The translations under genes and the position numbers were made by a program. Under the pieces are notes generated by a model. It searched no databases. It was not told the origin of the DNA and saw only the letters and a list, made by a program, of their open reading frames with translations. From DATBQN01 sp963799925 (lineage in GTDB: Bacteria > Acidobacteriota > Thermoanaerobaculia > Multivoradales > UBA5704), in NCBI GenBank assembly GCA_963799925.1, contig CAWCYZ010000002.1, positions 1,860,001-1,924,000 on the forward strand: 64,000 bases of DNA, written 5' to 3'. Positions within the stretch are counted from its first letter, which is position 1, and every line of letters starts with the position of its first letter. This document shows positions 36,913 to 44,155 of this stretch, one piece after another.

Positions 36913-37734
36913 ATGCCGACGCAAGCTGACAAGGGCCTCGCCTTTCGCGCGCTCCACGCGCGCGCCGGCGCCTTCATCATCCCCAACCCGTGGGACGTCG
37001 GCACGGCGCGGCTGCTGGCGCACCTGGGCTTCGAGGCGCTCGCCACCACCAGCATGGGCTATGCCTTCTCGGTCGGGCAGCGGGACAACACGGTCGAGCG
37101 CCACCCGATGATGGAGCACCTGTCGGCGATCGCGTCGGCCACCGATCTGCCGGTGAGCGCCGATCTCGAGAACGGCTTCGGCGATGCCCCGGAAATCGTC
37201 GCCGAGACGATCCGGCTGGCGGCGGCGGCGGGGGTCGTCGGCGGCTCGATCGAAGACGCCACCGGGCGCCCCGACGATCCGATCTATGAAAGGGAGCAGG
37301 CGGCCGAGCGAATCCGCGCCGCGGCCGAGGCGGCGCACGCCCTTCCCTTCGCCTTCACCCTCACCGGACGCGCCGAGAACTACCTGCACGGCCGGCCCGA
37401 TCTCGCCGATACGATCGCGCGCCTCCAGGCCTACCAGGAGGCCGGGGCCGACGTCCTCTACGCGCCGGGGCTCGCCAGCGAGGACGACATCGCCGCCGTG
37501 GTCCGCTCGGTCGATCGGCCGGTGAACGTGGTCATGGGCCTCCGCGGCGCCCCGATGAGCCTGGCGGCTCTCTCGGCGATGGGAGTCCGGCGCGTCAGCG
37601 TCGGCAGCACCCTCTGCCGCGCCGCCCTCGGCGCCTTTCTGCGCGCCGCCCGCGAGATGCGCGAGCACGGCACCTTCGAGTTCGCCGACGAGGCCGCGAG
37701 CTCGCGGGAGATCAGCGCCATGTTCGAGGGGTGA
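36913..37734 (+). CDS. Isocitrate lyase/PEP mutase family protein
   Basis: A 273-residue TIM-barrel protein of the PEP mutase/isocitrate lyase superfamily: FIIPNPWDVGTARLLAHLGF, ATTSMGYAFSVGQRD, LPVSADLENGFGD (metal-binding acidic pair), GSIEDATG, FTLTGRAENYLHGR and LRGAPMSLAALSAMGVRRVS. The catalytic KKCGH loop of isocitrate lyase is absent, as in the large group of related lyases and hydrolases (oxaloacetate-type or 2-methylisocitrate-like). The substrate is not predictable. AGGGAGA precedes the ATG. The next gene starts 60 bases downstream. Confidence 0.82.
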   Translation: MPTQADKGLAFRALHARAGAFIIPNPWDVGTARLLAHLGFEALATTSMGYAFSVGQRDNTVERHPMMEHLSAIASATDLPVSADLENGFGDAPEIVAETIRLAAAAGVVGGSIEDATGRPDDPIYEREQAAERIRAAAEAAHALPFAFTLTGRAENYLHGRPDLADTIARLQAYQEAGADVLYAPGLASEDDIAAVVRSVDRPVNVVMGLRGAPMSLAALSAMGVRRVSVGSTLCRAALGAFLRAAREMREHGTFEFADEAASSREISAMFEG

Positions 37735-37794
37735 CACCTCTGCGCTCACCCCCGGCTCGGCACAGCACGCCAGGCGAACGAAGGAGGACGACAG

Positions 37795-38439
37795 ATGCGG
37801 ATCGGCATCCTCGGGTCGGGATTGATGGGCGGCAAGCTCGGGACGCTGTTCGCGCGCGCCGGGCACGAGGTGGTGTTCAGCTACGCTCAGAGCACGGAGA
37901 AGCTCGAGCGACTCGCGAACGAGGCCAAAGGGAATGCCCGCGCGGGCACGCCGCGTGAGGCCGCGCAGGGCGCGGACGTTCTTCTGCTCGCCGTGCATTG
38001 GTCACGCGTCGACGACGTGCTGAGCCGGACGGGCGACCTCTCGGGCAAGGTCGTCGTAACCTGCTCGCTGCCGATGACCGCCGACAATGCCGGCCTCGTG
38101 CTCGGCCACACCTCCTCCGGCGCCGAGGAGCTGGCCAAGAAGGTACCGAAGGCTCGCGTCGTCTGTGCCTTCAACACCGTGCCGAGCGAGGTGCTCTTCG
38201 GCGTCTACGAGGCGCGGCGCCAGGCCAAGCGGCCCAGCCTCGTGTACTGCGGGGACCAGGCGTCCGCCAAAGAGGTGGCCGCCGAGCTCATCCGGGACGC
38301 AGGTTTCGATCCCGTCGACGCCGGACCCTTGTGGATCGCCCGTTACACCGAGCCCTTCGCGTTGCTCATGGGGCAGCTCGCCTACGAGGGGAACGAAGGC
38401 CCGGAAGTCGCGTACCGGTTCGAGCGCTTCGGGGAGTAA
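37795..38439 (+). CDS. NADP-dependent F420-type reductase family protein
   Basis: A 214-residue single Rossmann-domain protein: RIGILGSGLMGGKLGTLFAR is a dinucleotide-binding site, followed by HEVVFSYAQSTEKLERLA, ADVLLLAVHWSRVDDVL, VVCAFNTVPSEVLFGVYEAR and PSLVYCGDQASAKEVAAELI. It is like the NADPH:F420 oxidoreductase-like domains that are common in bacteria without F420, so the cofactor partner is uncertain. GAAGGAGGA precedes the ATG. It is 5 bases from the next membrane-protein gene, so the two share a message. Confidence 0.8.
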   Translation: MRIGILGSGLMGGKLGTLFARAGHEVVFSYAQSTEKLERLANEAKGNARAGTPREAAQGADVLLLAVHWSRVDDVLSRTGDLSGKVVVTCSLPMTADNAGLVLGHTSSGAEELAKKVPKARVVCAFNTVPSEVLFGVYEARRQAKRPSLVYCGDQASAKEVAAELIRDAGFDPVDAGPLWIARYTEPFALLMGQLAYEGNEGPEVAYRFERFGE

Positions 38440-38444
38440 GGACC

Positions 38445-39008
38445 ATGCCGGAGCTCGCCGAATGGGACAGTTTCTATGTGATCGTCGGCTCGGCCGCGGG
38501 CGCGCTGATCGGTCTGCAGTTCGTCGTCATGACGCTCATCGCCCAAAGGCCGCCGCTACGGGCCGCGGAGGCCGGTGCCGCGTTTGCGACGCCGACCATC
38601 GTTCATTTCAGCGCCGTCCTGCTGTTGTCCGCGTTCCTGCGCGCGCCTTGGCGGGCGATCGCCATCCCCGCCGCTCTCTGGGGTCTCCTGGGGGCCGCCG
38701 GCGTCGTCTATACGGCGATCGTCGCGCGGCGCATGAAGGCGCAGTCCGTATACGAGCCGTGTTTCGAGGACTGGTTGTTCCATGTTCTGCTGCCCGGCGC
38801 GGCGTACGCGCTGTTCGTGCTGTCGTTCCTCGCCACTGGCGCGCACCGGCGCGGCGCTCTGTTCGGCATCGCCGCCGCGGCGCTGCTGCTGCTCTTCAGC
38901 GGCATTCATAACGCCTGGGACACCGTCGCCTACCATGTCCTCGTCAACCCGCGGGAACCTCACGCCGCGCCAGGTCCAGAGCGCACCGCAGAGAAGAAGA
39001 AACGATGA
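38445..39008 (+). CDS. Hypothetical four-helix membrane protein
   Basis: A 187-residue protein with four predicted helices: FYVIVGSAAGALIGLQFVVM, TPTIVHFSAVLLLSAFLRAP, IAIPAALWGLLGAAGVVYTA and a pair around LLPGAAYALFVLSFLA and GIAAAALLLLFSGIHNAWD. The tail is charged (PERTAEKKKR). It matches a widespread family of small uncharacterised membrane proteins. It is coupled to the Rossmann-fold reductase gene upstream. No function is proposed. Confidence 0.65.
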   Translation: MPELAEWDSFYVIVGSAAGALIGLQFVVMTLIAQRPPLRAAEAGAAFATPTIVHFSAVLLLSAFLRAPWRAIAIPAALWGLLGAAGVVYTAIVARRMKAQSVYEPCFEDWLFHVLLPGAAYALFVLSFLATGAHRRGALFGIAAAALLLLFSGIHNAWDTVAYHVLVNPREPHAAPGPERTAEKKKR

Positions 39009-39033
39009 CGCAAGGTGCCTGCTTCCTGTGGCC

Positions 39034-39901
39034 ATGAGCCTCGAGCCCGCCGCGCCGTCCGTCGTCGGCCCCGTGGCCCTCCGCGTCGCGAGCCTCGCGC
39101 GGTCGACCGACTTCTACCGCCAGGTCCTCGGACTTCGCGTGCACCGCGAGGGCGACGCCTCCGCCGCGCTCGGCGCCGGCGGCGACGATCTGCTCCGCCT
39201 CGAAGAAGATCCGGCCGCCCCGCGCCCGCGCGGCACGACCGGCCTCTATCACTTCGCCCTTCTCCTGCCTTCGCGCCGCGCCCTGGCGCGGCAGCTCTGG
39301 CGCCTGCTCCAGGCCGGCGTGCGCCCGCAGGGCGTCGCCGACCATCTGGTGAGCGAGGCGATCTATCTCGCCGACCCGGACGGCAACGGCATCGAGCTCT
39401 ACCGCGACCGGCCGCGCGACGAGTGGGTCTACGACGGCGGCCAGATCCGCATGACGACGGACCCGCTCGATCTCGACGGGCTGCTCGCGGAGCTCGGCGA
39501 CCCGGAGGAGCGCCTGCAGGGCATCGCGCCCGGCACCGTCATGGGCCACGTCCATCTGCGGGTGTCCGACGTCGCCGCGGCCGAGGCCTTCTACCGCGAC
39601 GTGCTGGGCTTCGACGTCACCACGCGCTTCGGGAGCTCGGCCTCGTTCCTCTCGAAGGGCGGCTACCACCACCACATCGGCCTCAACACCTGGGAGAGCC
39701 TGGGCGCCCCGGCGCCGCCCGCGGGAGTCGCTCGGCCTGCGGCACTTCGCCTTTCACCTGCCCGCCGCCGAGGTGAGCCGGGCGCGGGCGGCGGCCGAGG
39801 AGCGGGGCCTGCCCGTCGAGGCCGCGCCGGAGGGGCTCCTGGTGCGAGATCCCGCGGGCAACGTCGCCTCTCTCGTAGCCTCTGCGGCCTCCTTACTGTG
39901 A
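39034..39901 (+). CDS. Glyoxalase/extradiol dioxygenase family protein (catechol 2,3-dioxygenase-like), frameshifted
   Basis: Two vicinal-oxygen-chelate modules. The first: LRVASLARSTDFYRQVLGLR, GLYHFALLLPSRRALARQLW, EAIYLADPDGNGIELYRDRP. The second: MGHVHLRVSDVAAAEAFYRD, VLGFDVTTRF, GGYHHHIGLNTWES. After about 39715 the product continues in the next frame with SLGLRHFAFHLPAAEV, LLVRDPAGNVASLV and stops at 39901; 868 bp is one base too many. Metal ligands (His of HVHLRV, His of RHFAFH, Glu-like end) fit YfiE/CatE-type enzymes. An assembly indel is likely. Substrate unknown. Confidence 0.78.
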
Positions 39902-39954
39902 GTAGCCCACCGGGTTAACGCCGGTCACGAAGGATGAAGCGGGCATCTCCTGAA

Positions 39955-40058
39955 TTGTCATCCTGAACGAAGTGAAGGATCTGGTGGGGGCGGCGCGAGA
40001 TCGGCTCGGCAGCGCGCCACCCGCCCGCCCGATCCTTCGCTCCCGCTCAGGATGACAA
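39955..40058. repeat. REP-like inverted element, full pair
   Basis: The left arm TTGTCATCCTGAACGAAGTG (continuing AAGGATC) at 39955-39981 pairs with the right arm at 40031-40058, which is its reverse complement with a few changes. About 50 bases of GC-rich sequence separate the arms. It is the same family as 36814 and 48715. Confidence 0.85.
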
Positions 40059-40100
40059 TGGAAGGGCCTGCCCTTCGCGCAGCGCTTGAGAAGCAGCCCG

Positions 40101-40207
40101 CGTAGGCTGGGGGTGAGCGCAGCGAACCCCAGCACCCGCCGCACCTTCCGGCCACATCGCCATCATCCTTTCAAAGCTGGGGTTCGCTGCGCTCACCCCA
40201 GCCTACG
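40101..40207. repeat. Second inverted-repeat family, 32-bp arms
   Basis: CGTAGGCTGGGGGTGAGCGC (left, 40101-40133) and GCTGGGGTTCGCTGCGCTCA (right, 40176-40207) are arms that match except for one extra G on the left. They flank 42 bases. The sequence differs from the TTGTCRTCC family, so at least two kinds of small inverted elements have piled up here. Confidence 0.85.
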
Positions 40208-40259
40208 TGCTCAGGGGAGAAGCCGGCGATTTCTCGACAGAAACCGAGGGAGTAGGGGA

Positions 40260-40442
40260 GGAGCCGCTGGATTCACTGTCGAAGCCAGCGAATTCAGGAG
40301 AGAAGCCAGCGGCTTCACTAGCGAAGCCGCCGGATTCATAAGAGAAGTTAGCGGCTTCATGGCAGAAGCCAGTGGATTCAGGGGACAATCCAGCGGATTC
40401 ACCGGACAATCCGTTGGATTCAGAGGTGAATCCTCTGGATTC
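40260..40442. repeat. Nine-unit 21-bp tandem array of covarying dyads
   Basis: Fifteen-base units start at exactly 21-bp steps: 40260, 40281, 40302, 40323, 40344, 40365, 40386, 40407, 40428. Each has two 6-base arms around three bases, for example GAAGCC-AGC-GGCTTC and GAATCC-TCT-GGATTC. The fourth arm position changes together on both sides (G-C in some units, A-T in others), so the dyad itself seems conserved. A decayed unit may precede at 40239. The array is open in several frames; one gives heptads such as REASGFT and AEASGFR. No flanking gene clearly owns it. Confidence 0.85.
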
Positions 40443-40521
40443 AGGCGAGGTCAGAGCCAATTCTCGTGTGGTCCCGAGAGATTGTGGCCATGTTGAAGCC
40501 GTTGCTTGACGAAGGAGCCCT

Positions 40522-41354
40522 ATGCCGGATGGATCCCCCGGCCTCGACCTCGCCGATCCCGCCTTCGTGGCGGTCTACGACGACTTGCCGCTGTGGTCCG
40601 CGGCCTGCGGCCAGCTCCTGCTCGAGTCGATACGGTTGGCGTCCCGGCCTCCGCGCCTTGGACGTCGGGTGCGGCACCGGGTTCCCCCTGGTCGAGCTGG
40701 CGGAGCGGATCGGCCCCGGCGGGGAGGCGCACGGCGTCGATCCCTGGGCGCCGGCCGTCCTCCGCGCGCGGCAGAAGATCGCCCGGCGCGGCGTCGCGAA
40801 TGCCTTCGTGCACGACGGCAGCGCGGAAGCGCTGCCTTTCCCCGACGGCTGCTTCGACCTCGTCGTCTCGAACCTCGGCCTCAACAACTTCGAGCGTCCT
40901 GGCGCCGCGCTCGCCGAGTGCCGGCGGGTGGCCCGGGCCGGCGCCGAGATCGCGCTCGCGACCAACCTCCAGGGCACCTTCGCCGAGCTCTACGAGGAGC
41001 TCCCCGCGGCGCTTGCCGAGGCCGGTGTCGACGGACGCCGCCGAGCGGGTCGCAGAGCACGTCGCGCACCGGACGACCGTGGCGCGGACGGAAGAGCTGC
41101 TCCGCGCCGCCGGCTTCGAGCCGGTCCGCGCCGTCGAGCGCTCCTTCCGCATGCGCTACGCGGACGGCGCGGCCCTCCTCGCGCACCACTTCATCCGGCT
41201 CGGTTTCCGCCCCGCTTGGGAGGCGCTCGCCCCCGAGGCATCGCGCGCCGCCGCGATGGAGGCCCTGCGGCGGCGGCTCGACGAGCGTGCGGCGCGGACC
41301 GGCGAGGTCGTCCTCACGGTGCCGGTCGCGTGCGTGATCGGCCGGGCGGGCTGA
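40522..41354 (+). CDS. SAM-dependent methyltransferase, broken by two frame changes
   Basis: One methyltransferase is spread over three frames. The start MPDGSPGLDLADPAFVAVYD is followed after about 40648 by LRALDVGCGTGFPLVELAER, HGVDPWAPAVLRARQKIARR and CFDLVVSNLGLNNFERPG, and after about 41028 by STDAAERVAEHVAHRTTVAR, TEELLRAAGFEPVRAVERSF and the end CVIGRAG. Motif I (DVGCGTG) is intact. Codon quality is high in all parts, so indels in the assembly are more likely than decay, though the gene directly follows a repeat island. Substrate unknown. Confidence 0.7.
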
Positions 41355-41375
41355 AGCGGCGGCGCCGAGATCCCT

Positions 41376-42233
41376 TTAGAGGCCTGGGACGGCGGGCCCC
41401 GCCGCCGTCACCTTGCCCACGTGGTAGTAGCCGTGGAACCCGACCGCGTCGACCTGCGGGTAGAGGACGACTTTCTCCGCCTCGCCGGGCCGGACGAGCT
41501 TCAGCGGGTGGATGCCGCAGTGCTGCATGTCCGGGATGCAGGCCCAGGTCTCGCCGCCGGCGTTGGAGACGTCGAGGGCGACGATCTTCCGGCTCGGCAG
41601 GTCTTTCACCAGGAAGGCGCCCATGTTCGGCCGCTTGGCGTCCCAGGGAAGGCCGTCCTTGGTGCGCGCGTGGAGGTTGCCGGTGAGGACCAGGAGCAGG
41701 TCGCCGGGGGCGGCTTCGGCCGCGGCCTTCAGGCGGTCGGCCATGAAGCGGTCGCGGCGGTCGCGATCGTCGATCTCGCGGTCGATCAGGCTGAGGCGCA
41801 CCGGGTAGCCCTGGCGCTCCAGCCTGCGAAGGCTCTCGATCAGCCCGACCATCGCCTGGCTCGAGCGGCCGTCCTGGCCCGGCCGGCGCCAGAAGTCGCC
41901 GGCGACGAGCGCGGCGCGATCGGCCGCGGTGCCCTCCGAGGCGAGATAGGCGGCGACGCGCGGCGCCTCGGGGTCGGGGATCTCGAGGCCGACGGTCACC
42001 TTCGTCGCGGCGCGGCCGGCGAGGCAGGCGGCATTGGCGACGAAGGCGGGGCTCTCGCGGGTGCCGTGCATCTCGCCGAGGAGGAGGATCGTCCCCGGCC
42101 GCAGAAGGGGCGCAAGGCCCTCGACGGGATGGCAGGCGGGCGGCTCTCCCGGTGCCGCCGCCGCGAGCGCCGGGGCTGCGAGAATGGCCGCGGCGAAGAG
42201 CGCCGCGGCGGCGGGTAAACATGGTCTCGGCAT
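41376..42233 (-). CDS. ChaN/TIKI-superfamily secreted protein
   Basis: A 285-residue exported protein (signal peptide AAALFAAAILAAPALAAA). Superfamily motifs are the N-terminal LLLGEMHGTRESPAFVA and the later LVLTGNLHARTK, the GExH and GNxH pair that hold the site in ChaN and TIKI-type proteins. ChaN binds heme and is regulated by iron; TIKI relatives are metalloproteases. No lipobox Cys is clear, although ChaN is a lipoprotein. GGAGAAAC precedes the ATG at 42233, which I chose over an upstream start that would lengthen the signal peptide. It is monocistronic. Confidence 0.7.
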   Translation of the reverse strand: MPRPCLPAAAALFAAAILAAPALAAAAPGEPPACHPVEGLAPLLRPGTILLLGEMHGTRESPAFVANAACLAGRAATKVTVGLEIPDPEAPRVAAYLASEGTAADRAALVAGDFWRRPGQDGRSSQAMVGLIESLRRLERQGYPVRLSLIDREIDDRDRRDRFMADRLKAAAEAAPGDLLLVLTGNLHARTKDGLPWDAKRPNMGAFLVKDLPSRKIVALDVSNAGGETWACIPDMQHCGIHPLKLVRPGEAEKVVLYPQVDAVGFHGYYHVGKVTAAGPAVPGL

Positions 42234-42329
42234 CTGTTTCTCCTGTGCGCGTGGTCTTCTTTCCCCTATCAACGCCCGAGCTCGGGAGAGGTTGCGCCGC
42301 GGGTCGTACAGCGCCCGGCTCGAGCCGAA

Positions 42330-42450
42330 GTAGTATCCTGCGGAAGGGCCAGAGCCCCTGAGTGAGGAGGTAAGGTGTCAGCCGAAGGCGTTGGGGCCTC
42401 CGGAGGGCGTGAGACCCTCGACTGAGGTTTCCCCGGGCGGGTACTATGGC
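42330..42450 (+). ncRNA. Possible structured leader RNA upstream of parDE
   Basis: TAGTATCC (42331-42338) can pair with GGGTACTA (42439-42446), closing a segment that holds several local stems: GGGC-CAGA-GCCC, GCC-GAA-GGC, CCTCCGGAGG, GGGC-GTGA-GACCC and CCTC-GACT-GAGG. That many short stems within one closing helix is more than expected even in GC-rich DNA. It ends about 45 bases before the antitoxin start. It does not match a riboswitch class that I can recall. It could regulate the toxin-antitoxin pair or be independent. Confidence 0.4.
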
Positions 42451-42490
42451 CTCGGACAGTGGTGTCCGCCCGCAGGGGAGGACGGAACGA

Positions 42491-42754
42491 ATGGACGTGC
42501 ACCTCTCGGAAGAGCTAGAGCGCCTGGTGATGAGCAAGGTGGAGAGCGGCCTATACCCCTCGGCAGACGAGGTCGTCAGCACCGCTCTGCGAGCGCTCGA
42601 TGCGCAAGATCGGGAGCTCGACGCTCGCGCCACGACGTTTCAGTCGGAGATCGAGCGGCGGCTCAGCGAAGGGCCGGCGGCGATCATGGACTTCGTTGCC
42701 CTGAAGCGAAGCCTGCGTGAACAGGCAGGGACGACCAAAGTCGAGCGGGGGTAA
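42491..42754 (+). CDS. parD: ParD-type antitoxin
   Basis: An 87-residue ribbon-helix-helix protein: MDVHLSEELERLVMSKVESG, LYPSADEVVSTALRALDAQD, then a helical toxin-binding tail. This is the CopG/ParD family, which neutralises ParE and represses its own promoter. The start at ATG 42491 follows CAGGGGAGGACGGAACGA. Its stop shares a base with the toxin ATG (TAATG), the standard coupled order. Confidence 0.88.
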   Translation: MDVHLSEELERLVMSKVESGLYPSADEVVSTALRALDAQDRELDARATTFQSEIERRLSEGPAAIMDFVALKRSLREQAGTTKVERG

Positions 42755-43092
42755 TGGGGACCGTCAGGAGGTTCCCGGCGGCGGAGCGGGACTTGCTGGC
42801 GATCGGCCTTTACATCGCGCGGGACAGCGTCGCCAATGCGGAGCGCTTCGTCGACGCCATCGCGAGGGAATGCCAGAAGCTCGCGGACTCTCCCTTCACC
42901 CTCGGCCAGAGCTGCGAGGGGCTTCATCCCGACCTCCGGCGGCACAACTTCAAGCGCTACGCCATCGTCTACCGGCCCGATGCTGAGGGCATCGAGCTGG
43001 TCGGGGTGTTCCACGGCAGTCGAGAGCTCGATGCCATCTTTGCGCGGCTCAATGAGAGAGCTGCGGCGCGTCCTCCCAAGAACCGCGGATAG
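42754..43092 (+). CDS. parE: ParE-type toxin (RelE/ParE superfamily)
   Basis: A 112-residue toxin of the ParE/RelE fold: RRFPAAERDLLAIGLYIARD, NAERFVDAIARECQKLADSP, the mid-chain GLHPDLRRHNFKRYAIVYRP and the final strand IELVGVFHGSRELDAIFAR, with the conserved Arg pair. ParE toxins poison DNA gyrase. It overlaps the antitoxin by one base. It looks complete and functional. The pair lies between a ChaN-like gene and the nuo operon, with no other mobile signs. Confidence 0.88.
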   Translation: MGTVRRFPAAERDLLAIGLYIARDSVANAERFVDAIARECQKLADSPFTLGQSCEGLHPDLRRHNFKRYAIVYRPDAEGIELVGVFHGSRELDAIFARLNERAAARPPKNRG

Positions 43093-43174
43093 AGCGAAGG
43101 GCGGCGCGGACGGGGCGGCGTGGAGCATCCTCATTAGATAGAGAGCGGCGGCCCGACGGCGCTTCCGGGTCACG

Positions 43175-43202
43175 TTGACAGCCCTTCTCCCTCGGGTACA
43201 AT
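43175..43202 (+). promoter_or_regulatory. Sigma-70 promoter of the nuo operon
   Basis: TTGACA (43175-43180) and TACAAT (43197-43202) are spaced by 16 bases. They lie 57 bases before the nuoA ATG, with AGGAGGAG as ribosome site at 43242. The -35 is a perfect match and the -10 matches at five of six. Confidence 0.8.
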
Positions 43203-43259
43203 ACGGCCGCTCAAGACGAGGAGCTCGGGCCGCACCCATGTAGGAGGAGAGCGCTGACC

Positions 43260-43616
43260 ATGGCGAACTATCTGCCGATCCTGGTCTTCGTGGTCATCGC
43301 GATCGGTTTTCTCGTGGTGACGCTCCTCGCCGCGCGCCTGCTCCGGCACCGCAGCAGCGCGACCACCAACCTCGACCCCTACGAGTGCGGCAACGAGCCC
43401 GAGACCTTCGCCCACGACCACCGCTTCTCGGTGCGCTACTACCTGATCGCCGTCCTCTTCGTCGTCTTCGACGTCGAGACGATCTTCCTCTACCCGTGGG
43501 CGGTGATGTTCGACCGCCTGGCCCTCTTCGGCTTCGTCGAGATGGTGGTCTTCCTGGCCATCCTGATCGCCGGTTACGTCTACGTCTGGAACCGGGGGGC
43601 GCTCAATTGGGCCTAG
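43260..43616 (+). CDS. nuoA: NADH-quinone oxidoreductase subunit A
   Basis: A 118-residue membrane subunit of complex I with three helices: the first (LPILVFVVIAIGFLVVTLLA), then the conserved loop NLDPYECGNEPETFAHDHRF with its Cys, RYYLIAVLFVVFDVETIFLY and the last helix near VEMVVFLAILIAGYVYVWN. It is the first gene of an eleven-gene run, with promoter and ribosome site directly ahead. Its end overlaps nuoB by 10 bases. Confidence 0.95.
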   Translation: MANYLPILVFVVIAIGFLVVTLLAARLLRHRSSATTNLDPYECGNEPETFAHDHRFSVRYYLIAVLFVVFDVETIFLYPWAVMFDRLALFGFVEMVVFLAILIAGYVYVWNRGALNWA

Positions 43617-44155
43617 AGCAGTCCGAGGGCAACGTCCTCACCACCACCTACGACAAGATCTTCAACTGGGCCCGCCGCTCGGCCATCTGGCCCATGCAGT
43701 TCGGCCTCGCCTGCTGCGCCATCGAGATGATGGCCGTCCTCGACCCGCGCCATGACATGTCGCGCTTCGGCGCCGAGGTCTTCCGCGCCACGCCGCGCCA
43801 GAGCGACCTGATGATCGTCGCCGGCACGGTGACCGAGAAGATGGCGCCGATCGTCCGCCGCCTCTGGGACCAGATGCCGGAGCCCAAGTGGGCGATCGCC
43901 ATGGGCGCCTGCGCCACCTGCGGCGGGCCGTACCGCACCTACGCGGTCACCCAGGGGGTCGACCGCGTGATCCCGGTCGACGTCTACGTGCCGGGCTGCC
44001 CGCCGCGCCCGGAGGCGCTCCTCTGGGGCCTCCTCCACCTGCAGCGGAAGATCGACCGCATGACCGTCGCCGGCAAGCGGCCGGCCGTCGAGGTCGACGC
44101 CAAGGTCGAGGCCGAGAAGGCGATCCTCGAGCCGGTCGGGGAGGGCAGGGCTTGA
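43607..44155 (+). CDS. nuoB: NADH-quinone oxidoreductase subunit B
   Basis: The 182-residue subunit that holds iron-sulfur cluster N2, the last electron carrier before quinone. Ligands are in FGLACCAIEMMA, GACATCGGPY and VYVPGCPPRPEALL, all present. I read a TTG start at 43607 giving LGLEQSEGNVLTTTYDKIFN, which fits the family N-terminus and overlaps nuoA by 10 bases. The C-terminal tail (about 25 residues after RKIDRMT) is a little longer than in most members. It is followed by nuoC, whose TTG overlaps its stop. Confidence 0.95.
   Translation: MGLEQSEGNVLTTTYDKIFNWARRSAIWPMQFGLACCAIEMMAVLDPRHDMSRFGAEVFRATPRQSDLMIVAGTVTEKMAPIVRRLWDQMPEPKWAIAMGACATCGGPYRTYAVTQGVDRVIPVDVYVPGCPPRPEALLWGLLHLQRKIDRMTVAGKRPAVEVDAKVEAEKAILEPVGEGRA

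Noticed and set aside
40260..40442. CRISPR array
   Set aside because: Repeat-to-repeat distance is 21 bp with only six bases between the dyads; no spacers and no cas genes.
40203..40460. Protein gene on the minus strand of the 21-bp array
   Set aside because: Several frames are open on both strands because 21 is a multiple of three and the unit lacks stops; there is no ribosome site, and dyad symmetry explains the pattern better.
42330..42450. Known riboswitch (lysine, Moco or cobalamin type)
   Set aside because: Single short motifs such as GCCGAAGGC occur, but the conserved cores of these classes are missing and the downstream gene does not fit.
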